A stretch of 64,000 bases of DNA, taken from Marivivens donghaensis (GTDB lineage: Bacteria; Pseudomonadota; Alphaproteobacteria; Rhodobacterales; Rhodobacteraceae). The notes beneath the pieces were generated by a model. That model did no database searches, was not told the DNA's origin, and was given only the letters and a program-made list of their open reading frames with translations. Position numbers and translations under genes: made by a program. The stretch spans positions 62,001 through 126,000 of the forward strand of contig NZ_JAUFRA010000001.1 of the NCBI RefSeq assembly GCF_030410045.1, in the 5' to 3' direction. This document shows, piece by piece, positions 36,582 through 45,182 of this stretch (position 1 is the stretch's first letter; every line of letters begins with the position of its first letter).

Positions 36582-37042
36582 GCGGCCTGTGTCGACTGCA
36601 CTTCCGTCAAGATAGCGTGCAGGGTCGCAGGATCGCTATTCGCCCGTAGCTTTGCGCAGATTGCAGGGTCCCGCATTGTGCGCGAGACGAGAGCGAGTGC
36701 TTTAAGGTGCTCAACACCAGCAGTGTCAGGTGCCAAGAGTGCAAACACGAGGTCCACAGGCTGGCGATCAACGGAATCAAAGTCGAGCGGCTTCTCGAGA
36801 CGCAGAAATATGCCGCGCACGGCGGTCGCATCTTTCAAGCGGGCATGGGGCAAGGCAATGCCGTGTCCCACGCCAGTAGGCCCAAGGTTTTCGCGATCCA
36901 ACAACGCATCGACAACGTCGGACGCATTAAAGCCGTAGCAATTCTGCGCCAAGTCGGCGAGGTCATGGAACAACCGTTTCTTGCTGGTCGAAGACGTGAT
37001 TGTCTTGACCGCATCGGTCTTCAGAATATCCGAAAGTTGCAT
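36578..37042 (-). CDS. ptsN: PTS IIA-like nitrogen regulatory protein PtsN
   Basis: A 154-residue EIIA-Ntr. The phosphorylatable His is in GIALPHARL (about residue 66), with DRENLGPTGVGHG before it and VFALLAPD after it. It transmits phosphate from the PTS-Ntr chain and links nitrogen, carbon and potassium status. It lies 35 bases downstream of hpf, in the common alphaproteobacterial order lptB-(rpoN)-hpf-ptsN; rpoN is absent here. Its end overlaps the convergent sulfotransferase gene. Confidence 0.93.
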   Translation of the reverse strand: MQLSDILKTDAVKTITSSTSKKRLFHDLADLAQNCYGFNASDVVDALLDRENLGPTGVGHGIALPHARLKDATAVRGIFLRLEKPLDFDSVDRQPVDLVFALLAPDTAGVEHLKALALVSRTMRDPAICAKLRANSDPATLHAILTEVQSTQAA

Positions 37043-37077
37043 TAAATCGCCTTGGGCCTTTCGACGGCATAAGTCGA

Positions 37078-37644
37078 TTACTTCGGATCGACCCAGCCTA
37101 TGTTTCCGTCTTCCCGGCGGTAAACTACGTTCAGTCCGCCGTGTTTTTCGTTTCTAAAGACCTGGACCGTGCTATGGGCCAACTCCATCTGCATCACCGC
37201 CTCACCAACTGAAATGGATGGAATTTTGGTTTCCATCTCAGCGATGATCATCGGCGCGACAGCTGCTTCGCTCTCGTCTTCCGACTCCTCGGTTGCGGCG
37301 AGGATATAAGAGGAACTGGCCATAAGTTCAACCGGAGTTGTCCTTTCGGAGTGGTGATCCTTCAACCGACGTTTGTAGCGGCGGAGTTGTTTGTCCATTT
37401 TTTCGCAGCAGCTGTCAAAAGCTGCATAGATTTCATGGGCATGCGACTTTGCTTGGGCCGTGAGGCCAGTCGATAGGTGGACAACGGTTTCGCAAACAAA
37501 TTCGGGACCGGACTTGGAGAAGATAACAACCGCATCGGTTGGTCGACCTGCGTATTTGCCTAACGTCTCACCGAGTTCGGTTTTGACGTGGCTCTGCAGG
37601 GCTTCGCCGATATCAATTTGTTTTCCGCTGATTTGGTAACGCAT
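37078..37644 (-). CDS. hpf: Ribosome hibernation promoting factor, long form
   Basis: A 188-residue long HPF. The N-terminal S30AE domain (1-105) starts MRYQISGKQIDIGEALQSHV. An acidic linker (EESEDESE) follows, then the C-terminal dimerisation domain (about 130-188) ending NIGWVDPK. It dimerises 70S ribosomes into inactive 100S particles during starvation. A 224-base gap upstream separates it from lptB and contains two hairpins and a possible promoter. Confidence 0.93.
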   Translation of the reverse strand: MRYQISGKQIDIGEALQSHVKTELGETLGKYAGRPTDAVVIFSKSGPEFVCETVVHLSTGLTAQAKSHAHEIYAAFDSCCEKMDKQLRRYKRRLKDHHSERTTPVELMASSSYILAATEESEDESEAAVAPMIIAEMETKIPSISVGEAVMQMELAHSTVQVFRNEKHGGLNVVYRREDGNIGWVDPK

Positions 37645-37809
37645 GGTATCTCCTCTTCACTTGCTTACACGACCATAGAAAAGCATTCGCGAGTCAACGC
37701 GGCTGGTATGACGGTGTGTGGGATAAGATGACAGTTGGTCTGAGCGCGTCCGTCAGGCTGGTGAGCCTGCGAAGGAACGCGAAGGGGAACAAATTGTGTC
37801 ATCGCCTTC

Positions 37810-37838
37810 ATGACACGACCGATCCGAAGTTTTGTCAA
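37810..37838 (-). promoter_or_regulatory. Possible hpf promoter overlapping two hairpins
   Basis: Leftward, a perfect TTGACA (37838-37833) is followed after 17 bases by TGTCAT (37815-37810), a 4/6 match to the -10 consensus. The -10 lies in the arm of the inverted repeat GTGTCAT/ATGACAC, and the -35 lies in the loop of CCGAAGT/ACTTCGG. The assignment is by eye and tentative. Confidence 0.3.
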
Positions 37839-37868
37839 TGACCCACTTCGGCTAGCGGCGAAAATCGG

Positions 37869-38621
37869 TCAGTTCACGCGGAACGTATTGCCCAGATAAA
37901 CGCGGCGCACGTTTTCGTCGCGCACCACGTCTTCAGTGGTGCCAGACATGAGGACTTTGCCATCGTGAAGGATGTATGCGCGGTCCACAATTTCCAATGT
38001 TTCCCGAACGTTATGATCAGTGATCAGAACGCCGATACCTCGGTTTTTCAGATCAGATACGAGATGCCGAATTTCACCTACGGCGATCGGGTCAACGCCT
38101 GCAAAGGGTTCGTCGAACAGCACATATTTCGGACCCGCAGCAAGGCAGCGGGCGATTTCAACGCGACGACGTTCCCCGCCTGACAGCGCGAGGGCGGGCG
38201 CACGGCGGAGGTGTTCGATGCTGAATTCGCTGAGTAGGCTTTCGAGTCGTTCACGGCGGCTCTTTGGGTCACTCTCGCAAATTTCGAGGATCGACATGAT
38301 GTTGTCTTCGACGTTGAGGCCGCGGAAGATCGACATCTCTTGGGGGAGATAGCCGATGCCAAGACGGGCTCTGCGATACATGGGTAGGGCAGTCACGTCG
38401 CGGCCATCCACGATCACTTTGCCGCCTTCGGGGGAAACGAGGCCCGCAATCGAGTAGAAGGTCGTTGTCTTACCACATCCGTTCGGACCGAGCAGGGCGA
38501 CCACTTCACCACGATTGAGACGCAGCGTTACGTCCCGAATGACGGTCCGCTTTTTGTAGCTTTTCCGCAGATTGACGATTTGCAGACCAACATCGCCTTC
38601 GGTGACAGAGAGGTCAGTCAT
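37869..38621 (-). CDS. lptB: LPS export ABC transporter ATP-binding protein LptB
   Basis: A 250-residue ABC ATPase. Walker A is GPNGCGKTT, the Q-loop region is GYLPQEMSIFRGL, the signature is ALSGGERRR, and Walker B is YVLFDEPFAGVDP. YLPQEMSIFR is typical of LptB. It powers lipopolysaccharide transport with LptFG. The ATG at 38621 overlaps the lptA stop (ATGA). Confidence 0.96.
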   Translation of the reverse strand: MTDLSVTEGDVGLQIVNLRKSYKKRTVIRDVTLRLNRGEVVALLGPNGCGKTTTFYSIAGLVSPEGGKVIVDGRDVTALPMYRRARLGIGYLPQEMSIFRGLNVEDNIMSILEICESDPKSRRERLESLLSEFSIEHLRRAPALALSGGERRRVEIARCLAAGPKYVLFDEPFAGVDPIAVGEIRHLVSDLKNRGIGVLITDHNVRETLEIVDRAYILHDGKVLMSGTTEDVVRDENVRRVYLGNTFRVN

Positions 38622-39109
38622 CAATTGTTGTCCTGTTGCGTGAGCGTCGTCCGCACCCGACCATCAAGCTGCGCTTCGCCTGTGTCGAGGTTCACAGTCA
38701 TCCGTTCTGAGGCAATCGAGCTGGCGCCTTGGGTCAACATAACGTTGCCTGTCATGATGAGACGGCGGTCGGTGAGGTTGTATTCAGCACGATCGGACTG
38801 GGCAGCATCGTTTTCGGTGACAAAGATCACATGACCTTCGGCCAAAAGGCGGGAAATGTCGCCGCTGGCTTCGAGGTAGATCACCTCAACGCTATCAGCG
38901 GATAGGCGCAAGGTCCCTTGGGCAATCACGACATCGCCCGTGAAAACAGCCGATCCAGTGTCCCGATTCACGGTAAGAGATTCGGACGCGATTTCGACGG
39001 GCGCAGTCGCATCGGCGGAAAATCCGTCCAGCGCAATATTCGTTTGCGCGATGGCTGGCGATGCCAGCAAAAGCGACAGGGCAAACAAATATCCGCGTTT
39101 CAAAGACAT
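38621..39109 (-). CDS. lptA: Lipopolysaccharide transport periplasmic protein LptA
   Basis: A 162-residue exported OstA-like protein. A signal peptide (LFALSLLLASPAIA) precedes repeating beta-jellyroll strands: SESLTVNRDTGSAVFTGDV, VEVIYLEASGDI, and GNVMLTQGASSIASERM. It bridges the periplasm for LPS transport from LptC to LptD. It is followed directly by lptB with a four-base overlap and preceded by lptC. Confidence 0.92.
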   Translation of the reverse strand: MSLKRGYLFALSLLLASPAIAQTNIALDGFSADATAPVEIASESLTVNRDTGSAVFTGDVVIAQGTLRLSADSVEVIYLEASGDISRLLAEGHVIFVTENDAAQSDRAEYNLTDRRLIMTGNVMLTQGASSIASERMTVNLDTGEAQLDGRVRTTLTQQDNN

Positions 39110-39113
39110 ATGA

Positions 39114-39710
39114 TTATTCCTCGGGTTGGGGCTGATATATCAGCCTGACCCCATTGTTGAAAACAATTAGCTGCGGTTCGTCTGAATCTGGCGTGATCGT
39201 CAATCGGCCAGCGGTCAGGCTTCCATACGGAGCGCGGACCTCAAGCGGATCGGTCGTTTCTAGACTACCATCAGTGAGGGATGTGACGAGGCCTCTGGTC
39301 TCCATCAGATATCCATCGGATGTGGTCACCCGAGCGAGGTTATCGAGCGTGACAACCCTTGCATCGGAATCGAGTTTCCCAATTCCCGCAGACACGGTGG
39401 TCTCAATCCCGTCGATGGAGGTCATGTTGACCACAATGGCTTCGGCAATGAGCCCATTATCTGTGTCGGGGTCCTGTCGCGCGACATCTGCTTCAATTGT
39501 GTAGGTCCCGCCTGTCTCGCTCATGCCAACCATTTTGGGCGCGGAGAGCCGTGGCTGTCGCGCGATTTCCTCGATATCGGCATATGGAATCTGGCTTGTG
39601 TCACCCACATTTCGGGCAATCAAGAAAAGCGTCGACAACAGCACAATTGCGCTCAGGGGGAGAACCACCTTTGCCCAAGAGACGAACTGGCTGTAGGCGT
39701 CGTTTTGCAC
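39114..39710 (-). CDS. lptC: LPS export system protein LptC
   Basis: A 198-residue protein with one N-terminal membrane anchor (VVLPLSAIVLLSTLFLIA) and a periplasmic LptC fold (YTIEADVARQD, MTSIDGIE, VTTSDGYLMETRG). It receives LPS from LptB2FG and passes it to LptA. The start is GTG at 39710. The assignment rests on the anchor, the domain pattern and its position between kdsD and lptA. Confidence 0.9.
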   Translation of the reverse strand: MQNDAYSQFVSWAKVVLPLSAIVLLSTLFLIARNVGDTSQIPYADIEEIARQPRLSAPKMVGMSETGGTYTIEADVARQDPDTDNGLIAEAIVVNMTSIDGIETTVSAGIGKLDSDARVVTLDNLARVTTSDGYLMETRGLVTSLTDGSLETTDPLEVRAPYGSLTAGRLTITPDSDEPQLIVFNNGVRLIYQPQPEE

Positions 39711-39713
39711 CCG

Positions 39714-40679
39714 TTACACCACACCTGCACGTAGGCAGTCGTGGATGTGGAGGATGCCTACGACCCGACCCGACTGCACAGGATCTTCGACGAATAGACA
39801 GGTGATCTTCTTTTCGTTCATCACGGCAACGGCTTCTTCAGCGAGGGCGTCGGGGCCAATGGTACGGGGTGATTTGGTCATCACTTCACCCGCGGTATGA
39901 TCCAGTAGACCGTCCATATGTCGGCGCAAGTCGCCGTCGGTTACGATGCCACAGAGATAACCATCGGAGTTGAGAACGCCAACGACGCCGAACCCTTTTT
40001 GACTGATGGTGAGCAAAGCATCGCCCATCGCTGCGTTTTCCTCGATGAGTGGGATGGTATCGTCTTTATGCATCAGATCGCGCACTTTGGAGAGGCGCGC
40101 GCCCAGCTTGCCACCTGGGTGGAATTGGCGGAAATGTTCCGCGCCAAATTCGCGGTGTTCCATCAGTGCAACGGCCAGCGCATCCCCGAGCGCGAGCGTC
40201 ATCGTGGTCGAGATGGTTGGAACAACGCCGTGACCGCAGGCTTCGCCCAACTGCGGGAGCAGCAACTGAACGTCCGCCTGTTGCATAAGGGAACTCTCTG
40301 CGCGAGACGCGATGCCGATCATCGTGATCCCAAATCGGCGCGTATGAGCGATGAGATCGGCCAGTTCAGGTGTTTCGCCAGAGTTCGACAGAATCAGAAC
40401 GACATCGCCTTTGGTAATCATGCCCAGATCGCCATGCGATGCTTCGGCGGGGTGTACGAAATGCGCTGGCGTTCCAGTGGAGGCCAAAGTCGCGGTGATC
40501 TTTTTCCCGATGTGACCCGACTTGCCCATGCCCGACACGATCACGCGGCCCGGCGCGTTGAGGATCATTTCTGCGGCTTGGGCGAGATTGTCACCAATCG
40601 TCTCGGCCAGAACGGTTAGCGCACGCGATTCGTCTTCGATCACGCGGCGGGCGGTGTTGATGAGCTTTTCTCTATCCAT
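39714..40679 (-). CDS. kdsD: Arabinose-5-phosphate isomerase (KdsD/KpsF)
   Basis: A 321-residue protein. The SIS domain (about 35-185) has VIVSGMGKSGHIGKKI, THFVHPAEASHGDLGM-like features and LILSNSGETPEL. Two CBS domains follow (about 200-321, DTIPLIEENAAMGDALL). It makes arabinose-5-phosphate, the precursor of Kdo. I chose the ATG at 40679 (MDREKLIN); the longer open frame runs into nrnC. It lies between nrnC and lptC in a leftward operon. Confidence 0.94.
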   Translation of the reverse strand: MDREKLINTARRVIEDESRALTVLAETIGDNLAQAAEMILNAPGRVIVSGMGKSGHIGKKITATLASTGTPAHFVHPAEASHGDLGMITKGDVVLILSNSGETPELADLIAHTRRFGITMIGIASRAESSLMQQADVQLLLPQLGEACGHGVVPTISTTMTLALGDALAVALMEHREFGAEHFRQFHPGGKLGARLSKVRDLMHKDDTIPLIEENAAMGDALLTISQKGFGVVGVLNSDGYLCGIVTDGDLRRHMDGLLDHTAGEVMTKSPRTIGPDALAEEAVAVMNEKKITCLFVEDPVQSGRVVGILHIHDCLRAGVV

Positions 40680-40680
40680 G

Positions 40681-41292
40681 TCAGTGCGAAAAAATGTCCA
40701 TATCGGGCCAGCCTGCAATGTCGAGCTGTGCACGGGTTGGTAGGAAATCAAAACAGGACTGGGCAATCTCTGTGCGGCCTTCGCGGGCGAGCTTTTTATC
40801 CAGTTCAGTTTTCAAACGATGAAGATACAGTACGTCCGACGCGGCATAGTCTAACTGCGCGTTGGTAAGTGTTTCCGCGCCCCAATCGCTCTGTTGTTGC
40901 TGCTTGGAAATATCGACGCTCAGGAGTTCTTGCAGAAGACTTTTGAGACCATGGCGGTCCGTAAACGTGCGGATCAGTTTTGACGCGATCTTTGTGCAAT
41001 AGACTGGAGCTGTGAGCGCACCAAAGGTTTTGTACATCGCTGCGATATCAAAACGGCCGAAATGGAAGAGTTTCAGGACGTTTGGATCGGTCAGCATTTT
41101 GCACAGATTTGGCGCTTCGGTCTGACCAAAGGCGACCTGAACGATGTGGCAGTTCCCATCGCCGCCCGACATCTGAATAAGACAAAGACGGTCACGATGC
41201 GGGTTCAGACCCATCGTTTCACAATCAATCGCGACGATGTTCCCGAGGTCTAGTCCGTCGGGGAGGTCATTCTGATACAGGAGGTTCGCCAT
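40681..41292 (-). CDS. nrnC: NanoRNase C, RNase D-like DEDDy exonuclease
   Basis: A 203-residue protein with a DEDDy exonuclease domain only (no HRDC): Asp and Glu in VAIDCETMGL (about 22-30), Asp in HFGRFDIAAMY, and Tyr/Asp in LDYAASDVLYLHRL. The short length and alphaproteobacterial context match NrnC, which degrades dinucleotides and other very short RNAs and replaces Orn in this class. It was often annotated as ribonuclease D. It heads the operon with kdsD and the lpt genes. Confidence 0.88.
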   Translation of the reverse strand: MANLLYQNDLPDGLDLGNIVAIDCETMGLNPHRDRLCLIQMSGGDGNCHIVQVAFGQTEAPNLCKMLTDPNVLKLFHFGRFDIAAMYKTFGALTAPVYCTKIASKLIRTFTDRHGLKSLLQELLSVDISKQQQQSDWGAETLTNAQLDYAASDVLYLHRLKTELDKKLAREGRTEIAQSCFDFLPTRAQLDIAGWPDMDIFSH

Positions 41293-41453
41293 AAATATCG
41301 TTCCAGAGTCTTTGGCCTAAGGCTTTGGAACGGGTCTAGTCCTGCTGTCGCTATCGCGCAACCTCGGGATGGAGCGCAGATGTCTGCGAAAACGGCGGAA
41401 ACACGCCGTACTAGGCGTAGTTTGTTCCATAAAACATGAGATGGGGAGTTTTA

Positions 41454-41540
<87 letters not shown>

Positions 41541-41679
41541 ACAGATGGTGGCGGGCTTCTACGAGTGGCGCGTGGCACTGTCAATGCTATTTCATGAAGA
41601 AAATGCAAAACCCCGATTGCGCCTTGTCTGCCAAGGGCCCGAGGGGTAAACCAAGCCAAGTTTTCGAAAGAGGCGCTCC

Positions 41680-42663
41680 ATGTCCAAGCTTGTCACAATC
41701 TACGGCGGATCGGGTTTCGTCGGTCGTTATATTGCACGTCGTATGGCTCAGCAGGGGTGGCGCGTGCGCGTCGCAACTCGCGATCCCAATGAGGCGCTGT
41801 TCGTTAAACCGTATGGCGCTGTTGGTCAGGTCGAGCCGGTTTTCTGCAATATTCGCGATGATGCGAGCGTTGCGGCGGTCATGGATGGCGCGGATGCCGT
41901 TGTGAACTGCGTCGGTATCTTGGCTGAGTCGGGTCGCAACACATTCCAATCGATCCAGGCAGAAGGCGCGGCTCGCGTTGCACGTCTGGCTGCCGAAAAT
42001 GGCGTTGCACGGTTGGTTCAGATCTCTGCGATCGGCGCTGATGCGGATGCGGACAGCGAATATGCTCAGACCAAAGCGGCTGGTGAAGCTGCGGTTCTAG
42101 CAGCATTCCCTTCGGCAATCATTCTGCGTCCGTCGATCATTTTCGGTTCTGAAGACGAGTTCTTTAACCGCTTCGCGGGCATGACCCGTTTCGGTCCGAT
42201 CCTGCCTGTCGTTGGCGCGGACACAAAATTCCAGCCGGTATGGGTGGATGATGTGGCTCAGGCTGCAGTCAAAGCTGTCGTCGGTGATGTGGCGTCGGGC
42301 ACCTATGAACTGGGTGGTCCTGTCGTCGCGACGTTCCGCGAGCTGATGGAAACGATGCTGACAATCGTTCATCGTCGCCGTTTGGTTCTCAACATTCCGT
42401 TTGGAATCGCAAAATTGATCGCGACCTTCGGTGGCATTGGGCAAGCGCTGTCGCTCGGCATCGTCAAAGCACCGATCACTAGTGATCAGGTGAAAAACCT
42501 ACGTGTCGACAACGTTGTGAGCGAAGGTGCTCAGGGCTTTGAGGCGCTGGGCATTGTTCCGACAAACATGGAAGCGGTGCTGCCTGACTACCTGTGGCGC
42601 TTCCGTCCGTCGGGTCAGTATGACGCGATCAAGGACTCAGCGAAAAACCTGAAACACAGCTAA
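41680..42663 (+). CDS. NDUFA9-like NAD(P)-binding protein (atypical SDR)
   Basis: A 327-residue Rossmann protein. The nucleotide motif is TIYGGSGFVGRYIARRM at the N-terminus. VVNCVGIL, YAQTKAAGE and RPSIIFGSEDEFFNRFA follow, with WVDDVAQA later. This pattern matches the complex I NDUFA9 subunit family of atypical short-chain dehydrogenases, which bind NADPH and are usually not catalytic in mitochondria. In bacteria the role is uncertain; a link to complex I or to quinones is inference. It is transcribed alone and ends in a shared terminator with uppP. Confidence 0.85.
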   Translation: MSKLVTIYGGSGFVGRYIARRMAQQGWRVRVATRDPNEALFVKPYGAVGQVEPVFCNIRDDASVAAVMDGADAVVNCVGILAESGRNTFQSIQAEGAARVARLAAENGVARLVQISAIGADADADSEYAQTKAAGEAAVLAAFPSAIILRPSIIFGSEDEFFNRFAGMTRFGPILPVVGADTKFQPVWVDDVAQAAVKAVVGDVASGTYELGGPVVATFRELMETMLTIVHRRRLVLNIPFGIAKLIATFGGIGQALSLGIVKAPITSDQVKNLRVDNVVSEGAQGFEALGIVPTNMEAVLPDYLWRFRPSGQYDAIKDSAKNLKHS

Positions 42664-42692
42664 GCATTTCAGGTTTTGTGGATATTCAAAGG

Positions 42693-42716
42693 GGCGCGCC
42701 ATTGGTGCGCCTTTTT
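42693..42716. terminator. Bidirectional terminator between the NDUFA9-like gene and uppP
   Basis: GGCGCGCC (42693-42700) pairs with GGTGCGCC (42704-42711), 8 bp with one G-U pair and a three-base loop. It is followed by TTTTT rightward; leftward the flank is CCTTTGAAT. It overlaps the uppP stop codon. Confidence 0.75.
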
Positions 42717-43518
42717 ACATATAGGCGATTGCGATGAGGATGACGCCAAGGATCACGCGATAGATTACGTAAGGCGTAAAGCTGATCGTGTTCAGCAGTT
42801 TCATCATCAGCGACAGGGCAAGCATAGCGGCGCCAAAGGCAAATACAGCACCAATCCCTGCCAGTTTCAGCAGTTCCCAATCTGCTTGACCGATCACATC
42901 TGCGCCAAGAAGAACACCTGACGCGATGATGGTCGGGATCGACATCAGCATAGAAATTCGAGCGCCGTCTTTGCGGTTGTAGCCCATTTTCCGGGCCCCA
43001 GTGATCGTGATGCCAGAGCGCGAGGTGCCTGGGATCAGTGCTACGGCTTGCCAAAGGCCGAGTTTGATCGCTTCACCCAAGGTCCAGTCCTGAATGGTTT
43101 TCTCTTCAGTACCGATCTGGTCGTAATAATAGAGCACGACGCCAAACAGCAGCATTGACCAACCAATCACGGTGATGGACCGCATTTGATCAGCAAGTCC
43201 TGTCACTTTGAGGATCAAGCCAATGATGACGACCGGGATCGTGGCGACCATCAAAAGGAACGCCAGTTTCGAACCATCGGTATCGATTCGCCCTGTGAGC
43301 ATACGAGGAACGCCCAAAATCGCACTTTTCACATCCTGCCAGAAGAAAAGTATGACAGCGCCCAAAGTGCCGACATGAACGGCGACATCAATTGCAGGGC
43401 CTTGGTCTTGGGTTCCGACAAGATGCGGAAGAAGAACGAGGTGGCCTGAGGAAGATACTGGCAGAAATTCTGTAAGTCCTTGAATTACAGCAACTAAAAG
43501 CAGGTAGTAGAGACTCAT
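42715..43518 (-). CDS. uppP: Undecaprenyl-diphosphatase
   Basis: A 267-residue polytopic membrane protein of the BacA/UppP family. The signature is at the N-terminus: AVIQGLTEFLPVSSSGHLVL (Glu-rich motif) and IPGTSRSGITITGARKMG (about 150-170, Ser/Arg catalytic region). It recycles undecaprenyl pyrophosphate, the lipid carrier for peptidoglycan and surface polysaccharides. It is divergent from gltD across 213 bases. Confidence 0.95.
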   Translation of the reverse strand: MSLYYLLLVAVIQGLTEFLPVSSSGHLVLLPHLVGTQDQGPAIDVAVHVGTLGAVILFFWQDVKSAILGVPRMLTGRIDTDGSKLAFLLMVATIPVVIIGLILKVTGLADQMRSITVIGWSMLLFGVVLYYYDQIGTEEKTIQDWTLGEAIKLGLWQAVALIPGTSRSGITITGARKMGYNRKDGARISMLMSIPTIIASGVLLGADVIGQADWELLKLAGIGAVFAFGAAMLALSLMMKLLNTISFTPYVIYRVILGVILIAIAYM

Positions 43519-43731
43519 GATTTCCGACCTTGAGCGATTTTGATGTCTACGAGGATTGTCATGATCTATTTCGGGTGACTTTAAAAGGTCAGTATAAGTT
43601 ACCTAAATTTTGATCAATTGTCTGACTTACAGAGTGTTCGGAGGTTGATGATTGAAAAATAGGTCAGCACTTTTGACTTTTCTTTTCTTTTGAGAGGAAT
43701 TAATCAGCAAATCCGAGAAGACTGCGGAGGG
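43519..43731. other. AT-rich intergenic region between uppP and gltD
   Basis: 213 bases, clearly richer in A and T than the flanking genes, with a pyrimidine tract near 43674-43692. It must hold the divergent promoters of uppP and gltD. I see no confident promoter, operator or ORF in it. Confidence 0.5.
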
Positions 43732-45174
43732 ATGCCTGTGGCTACTGAAAAGATGCTAAAGTTCGTGACGGTTGGCCGTGACATGCCCGAAAAGCGTGGC
43801 GCGGAAGTTCGTCGTGAGGACTTCAACGAAATTTATTCCGAGTTCGCTGCTGCGAAAGCAGAAGAGCAAGCGAGCCGCTGTAGCCAGTGTGGTGTGCCTT
43901 ATTGTCAGGCGCATTGCCCGCTGCACAACAACATCCCTGATTGGCTCCGCATGACTGCCTCTGGCCGTCTGCAAGAAGCATATGAGATCAGCCAAGCGAC
44001 AAACACCTTCCCAGAAATCTGTGGCCGCATTTGCCCGCAAGACCGTCTGTGCGAAGGTAACTGCGTTATTGAACAGTCCGGTCACGGCACTGTCACCATT
44101 GGCTCGGTTGAGAAGTACATCACTGACACCGCGTGGGAACAAGGTTGGGTTAAACCGATCGTTCCTGCCGCAGAGCGTAGCGAATCTGTTGGCATCATAG
44201 GCGCTGGTCCTGCGGGCCTCGCTGCGGCTGACGTTCTTCGTCGCCAAGGCGTTCAGGTCACAGTGTATGACCGTTACGACCGCGCTGGCGGTCTGCTGAC
44301 CTACGGCATCCCTGGCTTTAAGCTGGAAAAAGACGTCGTGATGCGTCGCATCGCTCAGTTGGAAGAAGCAGGTGTTGAGTTCGTCATGAACTGTAACGTT
44401 GGCGAAGATCTGACTTTTGATGCGATCCGTGGAAAACATGACGCGATCCTCATTTCGACAGGTGTTTACAAAACCCGCGATCTGGTTGCTCCGGGCTCTG
44501 ACGCATCTGGTATTGTTCGTGCGATCGATTACCTCACCGCGTCGAACCGCAAGAACTTTGGCGATGATGTTCCTGAATACGATTCGGGTGAATTGAACGC
44601 TGAAGGCAAAAACGTCGTTGTCATTGGCGGCGGTGACACCGCGATGGACTGTGTTCGGACGGCAATCCGTCAGGGCGCGACCTCGGTGAAGTGTCTCTAT
44701 CGTCGTGACCGTGCAAACATGCCGGGTTCGCAGCGCGAAACTCAAAACGCAGAGGAAGAAGGCGTCGAATTCGTCTGGCTCGCTGCGCCGAAAGGTTTCG
44801 AGGGCGATGCTGCGGTTACTGGCGTTGAAGTTCAGAAAATGCGTCTGGGTGCACCAGATGCGTCTGGCCGTCAGATGCCTGAAGTGATCGAAGGTGCTGA
44901 CTATGTCGAGCCCGCAGACCTCGTGATCAAAGCGCTGGGCTTTGAACCCGAAGACCTGCCGAAACTCTGGGGCGTTGATGGTCTGGACGTGACCCGTTGG
45001 GGCACTGTGAAAGCAGACTTTGGCACAGGCCAAACGAGCCTGGACGGTGTTTATGCAGCGGGCGACATCGTTCGTGGTGCATCGCTTGTTGTTTGGGCTA
45101 TCCGTGACGGTCGCGACTGCGCTCAGTCCATCCTGTCCTACCTGAACCAATCGGCAACGGTAGCAGCGGAATAA
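43732..45174 (+). CDS. gltD: Glutamate synthase small subunit
   Basis: A 480-residue GltD. The N-terminal 4Fe-4S cysteines lie in CSQCGVPYCQAHCP and CGRICPQDRLCEGNC. The FAD motif is GIIGAGPAGLAAADVL, and the NADPH motif is VVIGGGDTAMDC. It passes electrons from NADPH to GltB for glutamate synthesis from glutamine and 2-oxoglutarate. The ATG at 43732 has GGAGG upstream; the open frame further upstream is not needed. gltD precedes gltB here, with an exported protein between them. Confidence 0.95.
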   Translation: MPVATEKMLKFVTVGRDMPEKRGAEVRREDFNEIYSEFAAAKAEEQASRCSQCGVPYCQAHCPLHNNIPDWLRMTASGRLQEAYEISQATNTFPEICGRICPQDRLCEGNCVIEQSGHGTVTIGSVEKYITDTAWEQGWVKPIVPAAERSESVGIIGAGPAGLAAADVLRRQGVQVTVYDRYDRAGGLLTYGIPGFKLEKDVVMRRIAQLEEAGVEFVMNCNVGEDLTFDAIRGKHDAILISTGVYKTRDLVAPGSDASGIVRAIDYLTASNRKNFGDDVPEYDSGELNAEGKNVVVIGGGDTAMDCVRTAIRQGATSVKCLYRRDRANMPGSQRETQNAEEEGVEFVWLAAPKGFEGDAAVTGVEVQKMRLGAPDASGRQMPEVIEGADYVEPADLVIKALGFEPEDLPKLWGVDGLDVTRWGTVKADFGTGQTSLDGVYAAGDIVRGASLVVWAIRDGRDCAQSILSYLNQSATVAAE

Positions 45175-45182
45175 GGCTTGCG

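Noticed and set aside
43756..45150. A 464-residue reverse frame inside gltD
   Set aside because: gltD is complete and conserved. The reverse product is an Arg/Thr/Val-rich shadow without domains.
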